Shown here: positions 35,378 to 43,639 of the stretch, piece by piece
Position numbering within the stretch: the stretch's first letter is position 1
How the letters are laid out: every line of letters begins with the position of its first letter
Assembly (NCBI GenBank): GCA_945861275.1
Contig: CAMATZ010000001.1
Location: 62,001 to 126,000, forward strand
Source: Bordetella parapertussis
GTDB taxonomy: Bacteria > Pseudomonadota > Gammaproteobacteria > Burkholderiales > SG8-41
Direction of reading: 5' to 3'
Length of the DNA stretch: 64,000 nucleotides
Translations under genes and position numbers: made by a program
Notes under the pieces: generated by a model
What the model was told of the DNA's origin: nothing
What the model saw: the letters and a program-made list of their open reading frames with translations, nothing else
The model's database searches: none

Positions 35378-36343
35378 ATGCTTCGTTGGTCAATCTCGAT
35401 TATTGCAGCGCTCGCGTTTGTCGCGACAAACGCGAGCGGGCAGGCGTTTCCGAGCCGTCCCGTACGCATTGTCGTGCCGTTTCCGGCCGGCGGCACGTCG
35501 GATGTCATCGCACGTTCGGTGACCCATGAACTGGAACGTCAACTCGGACAGTCCTTCATCATCGACAACCGCGGCGGCGCGAACAGCATCATCGGCTCCG
35601 AGATCGTCGCGAAGGCCGCCCCCGACGGATACACGCTGCTGCACGTGACCGCTGCGTTCGCGATCAATCCGAGCGTTTATCGCAAACTGCCTTACCAGGT
35701 GGAAGACTTTTTGCCGGTCACCAATCTCGCGCTGGGAGAGGGCTACCTGCTGCTGGTCCACCCCTCTGTGCCGGTGCAATCGGTAGCGGAATTGATCGCA
35801 CTGGTGAAGAACAAGCCCAAGCAACTCGCCTATGGCTCGCCCGGGGTCGGCAACACCTTGCATCTCGCAGTCGAATATTTCGATATGAAGGCAGGCATAG
35901 CGCTGACGCATGTGCCTTACAAAGGCGTTGCGCCGGCGTTCACCGCGCTGCTTGCCGGCGAGGTGCAGGTGATGCTCATTCCGCCGATAATTTCCTTGCA
36001 GCAAATCAAGGCCGGCAAGGTGCGCGCGCTGGGATTTTCCGGCAAGACGCGGTGGAAGGTGCTGCCGGAGGTGCCGACCATTGCCGAGGCGGCAATCCCC
36101 GGGTTCTACATCATTGGCGGCTGGCACGGTTGGTTTGCACCCGCGAAAACGCCCCCAAGGATCGCCGATAAAATCCAATCCGAAGTTCACAAAGCGCTGC
36201 AAGTGCCGAAAGTGCGCGAGTACATGGCCGAAGGCGGCTACGAGACCGACGGGCGCAGCCCGGCCGAATTCCGCAAACTGGTGCAGGAAGAAGTCAAGCG
36301 TTACGGCGAGATCGTGCGCGCAACGAAAATCGAACCGCAATAA
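35378..36343 (+). CDS. Bug-type TTT solute-binding receptor (copy 4)
   Basis: 321 residues from ATG 35378, chosen because the signal peptide (WSISIIAALAFVATNASG) starts there; the frame extends 13 codons upstream without one. Mature start QAFPSRPVRIVVPFPAGGTSDV, ligand loop QSFIIDNRGGANSIIG, VPYKGVAPAFTALLAG. It is under recurring promoter copy 2 and is followed by another Bug gene. Ligand unknown. Confidence 0.94.
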   Translation: MLRWSISIIAALAFVATNASGQAFPSRPVRIVVPFPAGGTSDVIARSVTHELERQLGQSFIIDNRGGANSIIGSEIVAKAAPDGYTLLHVTAAFAINPSVYRKLPYQVEDFLPVTNLALGEGYLLLVHPSVPVQSVAELIALVKNKPKQLAYGSPGVGNTLHLAVEYFDMKAGIALTHVPYKGVAPAFTALLAGEVQVMLIPPIISLQQIKAGKVRALGFSGKTRWKVLPEVPTIAEAAIPGFYIIGGWHGWFAPAKTPPRIADKIQSEVHKALQVPKVREYMAEGGYETDGRSPAEFRKLVQEEVKRYGEIVRATKIEPQ

Positions 36344-36347
36344 GCGC

Positions 36348-36379
36348 GTAGCCCGGAAGAAGCGCAGCGTATTCCGGGG
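36348..36379. repeat. REP-like repeat GTAGCCCGGAAGAAGCGC...ATTCCGGG
   Basis: 32 bp palindrome-edged repeat, 4 bp after a Bug gene stop. Copies at 43529-43559 and 43655-43685, the last one inside the M32 carboxypeptidase gene. Confidence 0.85.
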
Positions 36380-36499
36380 GGGCGTTGCGTCACGCAGAGC
36401 ATTCTTTGCAGTCTGGTGAAAAAGGTGACTTAAATTTCCTCAACACTGTTTTGCAGTGGCACGGCAAGCCCGCTCCTGCAGGACAGCAGGAGAACGCGA

Positions 36500-37471
36500 T
36501 TGCCGGTGCTGCGAGCTGCGTTCGTGGTATTGATGTTTCTGCAGTTACCGGCAATTGCGCATGCCGCCGAACCCTGGCCGGCAAAGCCGCTGCGCATGGT
36601 GGTGGCCTACTCAGCGGGCGGTCCGGTCGATCTCATCGCGCGCCCGCTGGCCCAGCGCCTGAGCGAAGCCTTCGGGCAGCCGGTGGTGATCGACAATCGC
36701 GCCGGCGCCAACGGCAACATCGGGGCTGAGCAAGTGGCGAAGTCAGCGCCCGACGGCTATACACTGTTGATGGGATCGAAGAGCCAGCTCACCATCAATC
36801 CATTGCTCTACGGACGCACGGGCTTCGACCCCGCGCGGGACCTTTCGCCAGTCTCGCTGATCGCCTCCAGTCCCTCCGGCCTGATGGTGCATCCGTTGCT
36901 GCCGGTGAAATCGCTGAAGGAATTTACGGCGCTGGTGCGTGCGCGCCCAGCGAAGTTGTCCTACGCCTCTGCCGGCAATGGCAGTGCCAACCATCTTGCC
37001 GCGGAGCTCTATAAGATGCTTGCGAAGGTGGATCTGCTGCACGTGCCGTTCAAGGGCGGCGGGCCTGCACTCAATGCCGTGGTCGGCGGCCAGATCGAAG
37101 TGATTTTCATCAGCGTGCCGCTCACCTTGCCGTTCGTGAAGGCGGGGCGCCTGCGCATGCTCGCGGTGTGCGCGAACAAGCGCATGGCCGTAATGCCGGA
37201 TGTGCCGACCATGGCCGAGGCGGGCCTGTCGGGACACGAGTCGAGTGCCGGGGCGGGCCTGCTGGTCCCCGCCGGCACGCCGCGCGAGATCATCGCGCGC
37301 CTGCACGCCGAGGCGGTTAAGGCGCTGGCTCACCCTGACATGCGTGACAAGCTGGTGGCGCAGGGCCTGGACGTGATCGGCGGCACGCCGGAGCAGTTCA
37401 CGGCTGTGCTGCGCGAGGAGACCGAGCGCTGGGCAAAGGTGGTGACGGCGGCAAAGATGAAGCTCGACTGA
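36500..37471 (+). CDS. Bug-type TTT solute-binding receptor (copy 5)
   Basis: 323 residues. The start is a TTG at 36500, supported by AGGAGA 7 nt upstream and by the signal peptide that begins at once (LRAAFVVLMFLQLPAIAHA). Mature region EPWPAKPLRMVVAYSAGGPVDL, ligand loop QPVVIDNRAGANGNIG, VPFKGGGPALNAVVGG. It is tandem with copy 4, 156 bp apart, but the two proteins are clearly diverged, so they are probably not a recent duplicate. Confidence 0.92.
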   Translation: MPVLRAAFVVLMFLQLPAIAHAAEPWPAKPLRMVVAYSAGGPVDLIARPLAQRLSEAFGQPVVIDNRAGANGNIGAEQVAKSAPDGYTLLMGSKSQLTINPLLYGRTGFDPARDLSPVSLIASSPSGLMVHPLLPVKSLKEFTALVRARPAKLSYASAGNGSANHLAAELYKMLAKVDLLHVPFKGGGPALNAVVGGQIEVIFISVPLTLPFVKAGRLRMLAVCANKRMAVMPDVPTMAEAGLSGHESSAGAGLLVPAGTPREIIARLHAEAVKALAHPDMRDKLVAQGLDVIGGTPEQFTAVLREETERWAKVVTAAKMKLD

Positions 37472-37590
37472 TCGTGCGCTGTGTGAGAGCGAGCGTAACG
37501 TTGCGCTTGCGCTCGAATACAAATAATCCGCTTGCTGTGCCGGACTATTGAGGATTACGTATCTGCGTGACATTTTTTCCCGCCTGCGGC

Positions 37591-37727
37591 CCCCTCGCTA
37601 CGCTCTCCCCACCCTTCTGCTCCGCTGCAAGTGTTCCCTTGTCCCGGGGGGAGAAGGGCTTTTCATCCCTCTCCCCCCGGGGAGAGCGAAGCGAGGGGGG
37701 GCGGAGCCGACCGAGGGTGAGGGAAAG
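37591..37727. repeat. GC-rich palindromic repeat with one arm of the 14314 inverted repeat
   Basis: CCCCCTCGCTACGCTCTCCCC at one end pairs with GGGGAGAGCGAAGCGAGGGG at the other. The interior has CCCTTCTGCTCCGC and AAGTGTTCCCTTGTCCCGG, as in the arm at 14314-14385. It occupies most of the 360-bp gap 37472-37831; the flanks hold nothing else I can identify. Confidence 0.85.
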
Positions 37728-37831
37728 AAGCACCATGCGCGAATTTGTCACGGGGTAATGCAATCCTCAAATAGGCGCGGAAAAAATCACGCGCCTGCGC
37801 CGCTTCACGGTCGGCATTCTATAATCAGCCC

Positions 37832-39013
37832 ATGCAATGCCTGTGGAACGAAGTGGATGCCGCCTGCTGCGACGGCGAACTTGCGCTACGCGCCTATAGC
37901 TCGCGGCTGCTGGGCGGCGACGACTCGCTGGTGCTGCACGGCGGCGGCAACACCTCGGTGAAGCGCAATGAAGGCGGCGCGCGCGTGCTCTATGTCAAGG
38001 GCACCGGCAGCGATCTTGCCGGTGTCGATGAACATGCGTTCACGCCGCTGCGGCTCGATGGCGTGCTGCAAGTGCTGCAACGGGACTCTCTCGGCAACGC
38101 CGATATGATGCATGCGCTCGACGCCTGCCTCGCACGCCGGCCCGCGCCGCGGCCCTCGATCGAAACGCTGTTGCACGCAGGACTGCCGTTTCGCTTTGTT
38201 GAACACACCCACGCCGATAGCGTTCTGGCTGCTATGAATGTGCAGAACATCGAAGCCGTGCATGCAGAGGTCTACGGCGACAGCGCACCGCTGGTGCCTT
38301 ATCACCATTCCGGTCACGCGCTGGCACGTGCGTGCATGGCGGTGTTTGACGCGCGCCGCACGCCGAACCCCATCGGTCTGGTGCTGGCCTTTCACGGCAT
38401 CGTCGCGTTCGGCGACGATGCGCGGGAATCTTATGCACATATGATCGAACTGGTGACGCGCGCCGAGAATTACCTGCGCGCGCGCAATGCGTGGGCCATT
38501 ATGCCGGGCGCCGTGGCGGCGGCAACACCTGACGCCACCGCCTTGGACAAACTACACCGTGAGATTAATGCAGAGGCCGGCGTACCGCTGGTGATGCATG
38601 TCGTGAACGACGCACAGTGCATGGCTTTCGCGCGACGCGCCGATCTTGCTGAAATCTCGCAGCAAGGCCCGGCAACGCCGCAGCATGCGGTGTACACCAA
38701 ACGCGTGCCGATGCTGGGACGCGACGTGCGCGCGTATGCGACGCACTATCGCGCCTATCTCGACCAGCATCTGGGCACAGCGGCAAGCGCACTGATCGAC
38801 GCCGCGCCGCGCATAGCTCTCGATGCAGAATTCGGCCTGTGCGCGTTTGGCACGAGCGCTCGCAGTGCGCAGATCGCGGCAGAAATGTACCAACACGACA
38901 TCGCCGTCATCACCCGCGCCAGCGCGCATGGGCGCTATCGCTCCGCGCCGCCGGCGGCAATTGCGCAGGCGGAATTCGAATACGGCGGCTACGCCGCGCG
39001 GTCGCCAGCGTAG
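37832..39013 (+). CDS. Class II aldolase/adducin-family protein
   Basis: 393 residues. A zinc-dependent aldolase of the RhaD/fuculose-1-phosphate group: GNTSVKRNEGG near residue 37, a zinc ligand pair in FVEHTHADSV and a further His in VLAFHGIVAFGDDARESY. The C-terminal ~150 residues resemble the linker region of long aldolase-dehydrogenase proteins, but no dehydrogenase domain follows. The last residues and the TAG stop (39011-39013) are formed by a repeat element, so the natural C-terminus was probably replaced. It lies 108 bp before mtnA, which suggests salvage of methylthioribose or 5-deoxyribose phosphate. Confidence 0.85.
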   Translation: MQCLWNEVDAACCDGELALRAYSSRLLGGDDSLVLHGGGNTSVKRNEGGARVLYVKGTGSDLAGVDEHAFTPLRLDGVLQVLQRDSLGNADMMHALDACLARRPAPRPSIETLLHAGLPFRFVEHTHADSVLAAMNVQNIEAVHAEVYGDSAPLVPYHHSGHALARACMAVFDARRTPNPIGLVLAFHGIVAFGDDARESYAHMIELVTRAENYLRARNAWAIMPGAVAAATPDATALDKLHREINAEAGVPLVMHVVNDAQCMAFARRADLAEISQQGPATPQHAVYTKRVPMLGRDVRAYATHYRAYLDQHLGTAASALIDAAPRIALDAEFGLCAFGTSARSAQIAAEMYQHDIAVITRASAHGRYRSAPPAAIAQAEFEYGGYAARSPA

Positions 39014-39110
39014 GGCGCAATCCCTATTGCGCCGCATGGCTACTTTGCAAACCGCATTCGGCGCAATGGGATTGCGCCCTACGCGCTGTAAAGTTATTTG
39101 AAGGACATTA
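39009..39110. mobile_element. Truncated copy of the 30743 MITE-like element
   Basis: Core GTAGGGCGCAATCCCTATTG to ATTGCGCCCTACGC (39011-39085), then the right end CTGTAAAGTTATTTGAAGGA (from 39086). The left terminal repeat is missing. It begins in the last codons of the aldolase gene and ends 12 bp before mtnA. Confidence 0.82.
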
Positions 39111-39121
39111 GCGCCATTGTG

Positions 39122-40192
39122 ATGAATCAAGAATTAACCAATAAATACAGTACGTTACGTTGGAACGACGATGCGCTGGAATTGCTCGACCAGCGTGCAT
39201 TGCCGGCACGCATCGCGTACCTGCGCTATGACTCAGCCGCCGCTGTTGCCGATGGCATAAAGCGCATGGTGGTGCGCGGCGCGCCGGCGATCGGTTGCGC
39301 GGCAGCTTACGGCGTGGCGTTGGAAGCGCTGCGTCTGCGCACGCAACCGCGCGCGGTGTTTCTTGCAGGTGTGGAACAAGGCATTGCCGTGCTTGCCGCC
39401 AGCCGGCCCACGGCGGTCAACCTGTTCTGGGCGCTGAATCGCATGCGCGCCAAACTCGATGCGATGGACAGCGCGGCGGGGCCTGCGATGGCCGACGCAA
39501 TGCTGGCCGAAGCCCACGCCATCACAGATGAAGACGTACGCCTGAACCGCGCCATGGGGCAGCACGGCGCGGCGTTGCTCAACGACGCCATGCGCGTGCT
39601 CACGCACTGCAACGCCGGCGCGCTGGCCACTGCCGGCCATGGTACGGCGTTGGGCGTAATCCGCTCCGCGGTCGAAGCCGGCAAGCGCATCCACGTCTAT
39701 GCCGATGAAACCCGGCCCTTCCTGCAGGGCGCGCGGCTCACAGTGTGGGAACTGATGCAGGACGGGATACCAGTAACGTTAATTGCCGACAATGCCGCCG
39801 GGCTGCTGATGCGCCGCGGCGAAATCGATGCGGTGATTGTCGGCGCGGATCGTGTGGCCGCCAACGGCGACGTAGCAAACAAGATCGGCACTTACAGCGT
39901 GGCCGTGCTGGCACGACGCCACGGCATCCCGTTTTATGTCGCTGCTCCGCTTTCGACTATCGATGCTGCTATGGTGTCAGGCGATGATATTCCCATCGAG
40001 GAGCGCGCCGCCAGCGAAGTTACCGGCTACGGCGACACACAATGGGCGCCGGCAGGCGTGGCGGTACGCAACCTGGTATTCGATGTGACGCCCGCAGAAT
40101 TGGTTACCGCGTTAATCACGGAACGCGGCGTGCTGCATGCGCCAGACAGTGCGAAGATGCGCGCGCTGCTAGAACCTAGAAACGGCAGTTGA
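39122..40192 (+). CDS. mtnA: S-methyl-5-thioribose-1-phosphate isomerase
   Basis: 356 residues. Converts methylthioribose 1-phosphate (or 5-deoxyribose 1-phosphate) to the ribulose form. Family motifs: VVRGAPAIGCAAAYGVAL near residue 48, the catalytic Cys in LTHCNAGALATAGHG near residue 160, and the catalytic Asp in IVGADRVAANGDVANKIGTY near 240. ATG 39122; TTG at 39098 lies inside the repeat. The last codons LEPRNGS and the TGA stop belong to the MITE-like element at 40173, so the C-terminus has been changed. Upstream neighbour is a class II aldolase. Confidence 0.95.
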   Translation: MNQELTNKYSTLRWNDDALELLDQRALPARIAYLRYDSAAAVADGIKRMVVRGAPAIGCAAAYGVALEALRLRTQPRAVFLAGVEQGIAVLAASRPTAVNLFWALNRMRAKLDAMDSAAGPAMADAMLAEAHAITDEDVRLNRAMGQHGAALLNDAMRVLTHCNAGALATAGHGTALGVIRSAVEAGKRIHVYADETRPFLQGARLTVWELMQDGIPVTLIADNAAGLLMRRGEIDAVIVGADRVAANGDVANKIGTYSVAVLARRHGIPFYVAAPLSTIDAAMVSGDDIPIEERAASEVTGYGDTQWAPAGVAVRNLVFDVTPAELVTALITERGVLHAPDSAKMRALLEPRNGS

Positions 40193-40423
40193 CCGCTCGC
40201 GATGCTACCAACCTCTTGATGGCCTTACAGTTTTTCATGCTATCAGCGATCACCCGTTTGGTGACAGCGCTACGGGGCGGATCGCACGGTTCTGGCGGCC
40301 TCATTTATCAACTGAGGCTGCGTTGCAACTCCTTGGAATGGAACAACCATTCCGCGTCGTCGCGCCTTGCCCTGCACCCCCATAACCGCACGCTCCACCC
40401 CGTCCAACTACCGTTTCTAGGTT
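40173..40423. mobile_element. MITE-like element overlapping the 3' end of mtnA
   Basis: 251 bp. The left end AACCTAGAAACGGCAGTTGA (40173-) matches the reverse complement of the right end (AACCTAGAAACGGTAGTTGG, to 40423) with two or three differences over 21 bp. No open frame of note inside. It fills most of the gap 40193-40517; the remaining ~95 bp show nothing recognisable. Confidence 0.87.
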
Positions 40424-40517
40424 GAAAGTCAGGCGATTCTTCCAGTGGGTGAATCGCGGGTCTGAGGCGATAAACCACACCTCACCGTCCGCGCGTGAAT
40501 CTGGTGGGTGCTGCTGT

Positions 40518-41315
40518 CTATGCCAGCACGCCGCGTATATCGGTCAGCACCGCCTTCGCCAGATTTTCCAGCATGATGTCCGCGCCCTGCATCAGGCAGA
40601 TGCGGATGCCGTGATCGTGCATGCGCTTGACGCGGTCGCGCATTTGCTCGGGCGTGGTGAAGGCATAACCCATGTTGGCGGCGACCACGACCTTGCGCGC
40701 CTGCGCACGGGCGACGATGCGATCCACTTCGCGCCACAGATCGGGGTGATCATAGGCAAACGGCAGGTTGAGTGCTTTGGAGAGATCGGTCATCGCGAGC
40801 ATGATCACGCGCAGGCCTTCGATGTCGAGAATTTCGTCGATCTCCTTGATCGAGTTTCCCGCTTCGATGTGCGGCACGAACACCGCCGCGTCGGCTTCCT
40901 TCTTATGCATGGCGGCGAACGATTCATTCGAGTTCGGATACTCTCCCGCGCCGGAACGATGCCAGTCGCGCGACACTTCCATGCACGCGCGCGCCTGCGC
41001 AGCGGACGCAATCGACGCGCCGACAAACGGAATGCCCAGACTGAATGCGCGCTGCACCTCGACGGTGACTTGCAATGAGTCGTTGCCCGCGAGCCACGGG
41101 TTCGCGGGCACACGCACCCAGGTGGTGATGCCGACGGCCTGTGCCGTGCGATTGATGTGATCGAGCTCGCGCCAATCGATGGCGGAAAACATCATGTCGG
41201 GCCGCACGAAATCGAATCCGGCGCGCGCAATGGTGGCAACCCAACTGGGTCCGCCTTTGATCCACACCCCCAGCCCCATTTCACCGGTCGCCAGTTTTTC
41301 GAATAATTTGCTCAT
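40518..41315 (-). CDS. HpcH/HpaI-family aldolase/citrate lyase-like protein
   Basis: 265-residue TIM-barrel protein of the 2,4-dihydroxyhept-2-ene-1,7-dioate aldolase family, which make or break C-C bonds between pyruvate and aldehydes using a divalent metal. N-terminal GLGVWIKGGPSWVATIARAG, FDFVRPDMMF, and PHIEAGNSIKEIDEIL with the metal Glu near residue 150. The later LAMTDLSKAL replaces the usual GPxDLS loop. Shares its strand with two Bug receptor genes downstream in the sequence (upstream in transcription), the nearer ending 19 bp before its start. Confidence 0.85.
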   Translation of the reverse strand: MSKLFEKLATGEMGLGVWIKGGPSWVATIARAGFDFVRPDMMFSAIDWRELDHINRTAQAVGITTWVRVPANPWLAGNDSLQVTVEVQRAFSLGIPFVGASIASAAQARACMEVSRDWHRSGAGEYPNSNESFAAMHKKEADAAVFVPHIEAGNSIKEIDEILDIEGLRVIMLAMTDLSKALNLPFAYDHPDLWREVDRIVARAQARKVVVAANMGYAFTTPEQMRDRVKRMHDHGIRICLMQGADIMLENLAKAVLTDIRGVLA

Positions 41316-41334
41316 AAAAATCCTTTATTTAGCA

Positions 41335-42390
41335 TCACTGAATTTGCAATTTGAGTCCCGCCGTGACCCTGGCCCACTTTTGAAGGTCGCGCCGCAGGAT
41401 GGCAGCGAATTCTTCCGGCGTGCTGCCTGCGACATCCGCGCCCTGTGAGGCGAGCTTTTCCCTGACCTCAGGCGTGCGCAGTATGGCATTGATCTCGCGA
41501 TTGAGCCGGGCGACGATCTCCGCCGGCACGCGCGCCGGTGCGAGCACGCCGTACCAGGCACTGGCGTCATAGCCCGGCAGGCCGGATGCGGCCACCGTTG
41601 GAAATTGCGGATAGGAGGGCGATGGCCTGGCAGAGGAAACGCCCAAGGCGACGAGCCGCTTGTTTCTCACATAGGGCATGCAGTTGATGATATTGCTGAT
41701 CATCATTTGCACATGGCCGCCCGCCAGATCCACCAATGCCGGTGTGCCGCTCTTGTAGGGCACATGCACCGCGTCTATTTTTGCCAGCGAGACGAACAAT
41801 TCAAACGCGAGATGCGTGCCGGAGCCGGTGCCCGCCGACGCGAAATAGAGTTTGCCTGGATGCTGCCGTGCCAGCGCGATAAGTTCGCGGACGGAGCGCG
41901 CCGGCACGCTGGGATGCACCACCAGCATATAGGGCAGGGTGGTGACGAAACTGATTTCCGCAAAATCGTTGAGCGGGTCGTAGCGTAGATTCTTGTGTAT
42001 GCCGGCGTTGATGACGTGGCTGTTGGTGACCATCAGCAGCGTGTAGCCATCGGGCAGCGCTTTGGCGGTGAGTTCCGAGGCGAGCAGGGTGCCCGCGCCG
42101 GGGCGGTTTTCCATCACCACCGGCTGGCCCAGTGCTGCGGCGAGCGGCGCACCGACGATGCGTGCAACGGTATCCACACCGCCGCCGCTGCCCGCGGGAA
42201 TGAGCATGCGCAATGCGCGGGTTGGATACGTTTGTGCCGGGCCCTTCGACAAGCTCAGGACAGGCTCTGTCGCAGGGGTCTGGGCTTGGCATGCGTTCGC
42301 ACTACAAAGCGCTGCGCCCAGCGAGAAAGCGACGGTGCGGCAGCCGATCAGCAGCTTTTTAAATTCATGACGCAACGCAGGTTTTGGCAT
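41335..42390 (-). CDS. Bug-type TTT solute-binding receptor (copy 6), with in-frame repeat
   Basis: 351 residues, longer than usual because an insert PVLSLSKG lies between the signal peptide (VAFSLGAALCSANACQA) and the mature start TYPTRALRMLIPAGSGGGV. The insert is encoded by the 35-nt repeat at 42241-42275. Ligand loop QPVVMENRPGAGTLLA and VPYKSGTPALVDLAGG are typical. It follows copy 7 by 6 bp and precedes the HpcH aldolase by 19 bp, forming a three-gene unit. Confidence 0.93.
   Translation of the reverse strand: MPKPALRHEFKKLLIGCRTVAFSLGAALCSANACQAQTPATEPVLSLSKGPAQTYPTRALRMLIPAGSGGGVDTVARIVGAPLAAALGQPVVMENRPGAGTLLASELTAKALPDGYTLLMVTNSHVINAGIHKNLRYDPLNDFAEISFVTTLPYMLVVHPSVPARSVRELIALARQHPGKLYFASAGTGSGTHLAFELFVSLAKIDAVHVPYKSGTPALVDLAGGHVQMMISNIINCMPYVRNKRLVALGVSSARPSPSYPQFPTVAASGLPGYDASAWYGVLAPARVPAEIVARLNREINAILRTPEVREKLASQGADVAGSTPEEFAAILRRDLQKWARVTAGLKLQIQ
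42241..42275. repeat. In-frame GCCCTTCGACAAGCTCAGGA-type repeat in Bug copy 6
   Basis: 35 nt identical to 43306-43340 in the neighbouring Bug gene; on the minus strand it reads TEPVLSLSKG. The sequence is of the interspersed CCCTTCGACAAGCTCAGG type well known from proteobacteria. Confidence 0.9.
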
Positions 42391-42396
42391 AGCGCT

Positions 42397-43434
42397 TCAA
42401 TCCGCCCTGGCGCCCGACATCTTTACTACTTTTGCCCACTTCGCGATTTCGCTTTTGATATGCGCCGCAAACGCCTCCGGCGTAATGCCGCCCGGCATAG
42501 AGCCTTCGGCGGCAAGCCACTCTATCACTTCCGTCGTGCGCAGCGCCTTGGTGATTTCCCCATACAACTGGTTAATGATTGCGCGCGGTGTTCCAGTGGG
42601 CGCCACCACACCTTGCCACGATGTTGCCTCGTAGCCCGGCAAGCCGGTTTCCGCGATAGTAGGCACCTCGCCCAGTATCGCCATGCGCTGCGCGCTGGTG
42701 ATCGCCAGCGCTCTGACCCGGCCCGCTCGCACCTGCGGCATTGCGGTAGGCACCAGATTGAAGCTCGCCTGCACTTCCCCTGAAATCAGCGCGGTGAGTT
42801 GATCGCCGCCGCCCTTGTAGGGCACATGCACGATGTCGATTCCGGCCATGAACCTGAACATCTCCTGCGCGAGATGGTTGCCACCGCCGCTGCCGGCCGA
42901 TGCACAATTGAGCTTACCCGGCGCGGCTTTGGCCAGCGCGACAAATTCCTTGAGTGTCGCGACCGGCAGCGACGGATTCACCAGCAGCAGATAGGGGCTC
43001 ATCATGGTCAGTGTAATCGGCGCGAAATCACGCACCGGATCGTACGGCAGCTTTGAGTACATGCTGACATGGGTCGCGAGGGCGCTGATGGAGCCCACCA
43101 ACAGGGTATAGCCATCCGGCGGCGCTTTCGCTGTCATGGCCGCGGCGACCAGGCCGGCGCCACCGGCGCGGTTATCCACAATCACCTGCTGGCCCATGCT
43201 GTCTGTCAGTTTGCGGCTCAGCACGCGCGATATTCTGTCGGTCCCACCGCCGGCAATGAAACCTACGATAAGTCGGATCGGCTTGACCGGATAGGCCTGT
43301 CGTGAGCCCTTCGACAAGCTCAGGACAGGCTCTGTCGCAGCGGTCTGCGCCCGCGCAGGAACTGCAAGCAAGGCGCATGACAGCAATGCAAGTACTACAA
43401 CACAGCGGGATTGCAGCGTACTTATTGGATTCAT
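42397..43434 (-). CDS. Bug-type TTT solute-binding receptor (copy 7), with in-frame repeat
   Basis: About 345 residues from ATG 43434 (GTG 43437 also possible). Signal peptide CVVVLALLSCALLAVPARA, then TEPVLSLSKG encoded by a repeat, then AYPVKPIRLIVGFIAGGGTD. Ligand loop QQVIVDNRAGGAGLVA and VPYKGGGDQLTALISG. It ends 6 bp before Bug copy 6 starts, so the two receptors are made from one mRNA. Carrying the same insert at the same place as copy 6 suggests either shared ancestry of that region or repeated insertion. Confidence 0.93.
   Translation of the reverse strand: MNPISTLQSRCVVVLALLSCALLAVPARAQTAATEPVLSLSKGSRQAYPVKPIRLIVGFIAGGGTDRISRVLSRKLTDSMGQQVIVDNRAGGAGLVAAAMTAKAPPDGYTLLVGSISALATHVSMYSKLPYDPVRDFAPITLTMMSPYLLLVNPSLPVATLKEFVALAKAAPGKLNCASAGSGGGNHLAQEMFRFMAGIDIVHVPYKGGGDQLTALISGEVQASFNLVPTAMPQVRAGRVRALAITSAQRMAILGEVPTIAETGLPGYEATSWQGVVAPTGTPRAIINQLYGEITKALRTTEVIEWLAAEGSMPGGITPEAFAAHIKSEIAKWAKVVKMSGARAD
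43306..43340. repeat. In-frame GCCCTTCGACAAGCTCAGGA-type repeat in Bug copy 7
   Basis: 35 nt identical to 42241-42275, located just after the signal peptide codons. It encodes TEPVLSLSKG on the minus strand. Confidence 0.9.
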
Positions 43435-43495
43435 CACGGTTTTCTGTGGGTAAAGGGTTCGCTGCGGACTTCATGCCCGGCCGGGATCATGAATT

Positions 43496-43559
43496 CGTCA
43501 TTCCAGCGAGGGCTGGAATCCAGCAAGTGTAGCCCGGAAGGAGCGCAGCGTATTCCGGG
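43496..43559. repeat. Two REP-like repeats in tandem
   Basis: CGTCATTCCAGCGAGGGCTG with its partner GGAATCCAG (43496-43522, related to 11385), then GTAGCCCGGAAGGAGCGCAG with ATTCCGGG (43529-43559, related to 36348). They lie in the 205-bp gap between Bug copy 7 and the M32 gene. Confidence 0.82.
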
Positions 43560-43639
43560 AAATTGTCGTCAGGATCAATGGATGATGTCTCGACCACGTG
43601 CACGGCACAGAACGTTCGCGTCGCGATAGAGATATGGGC

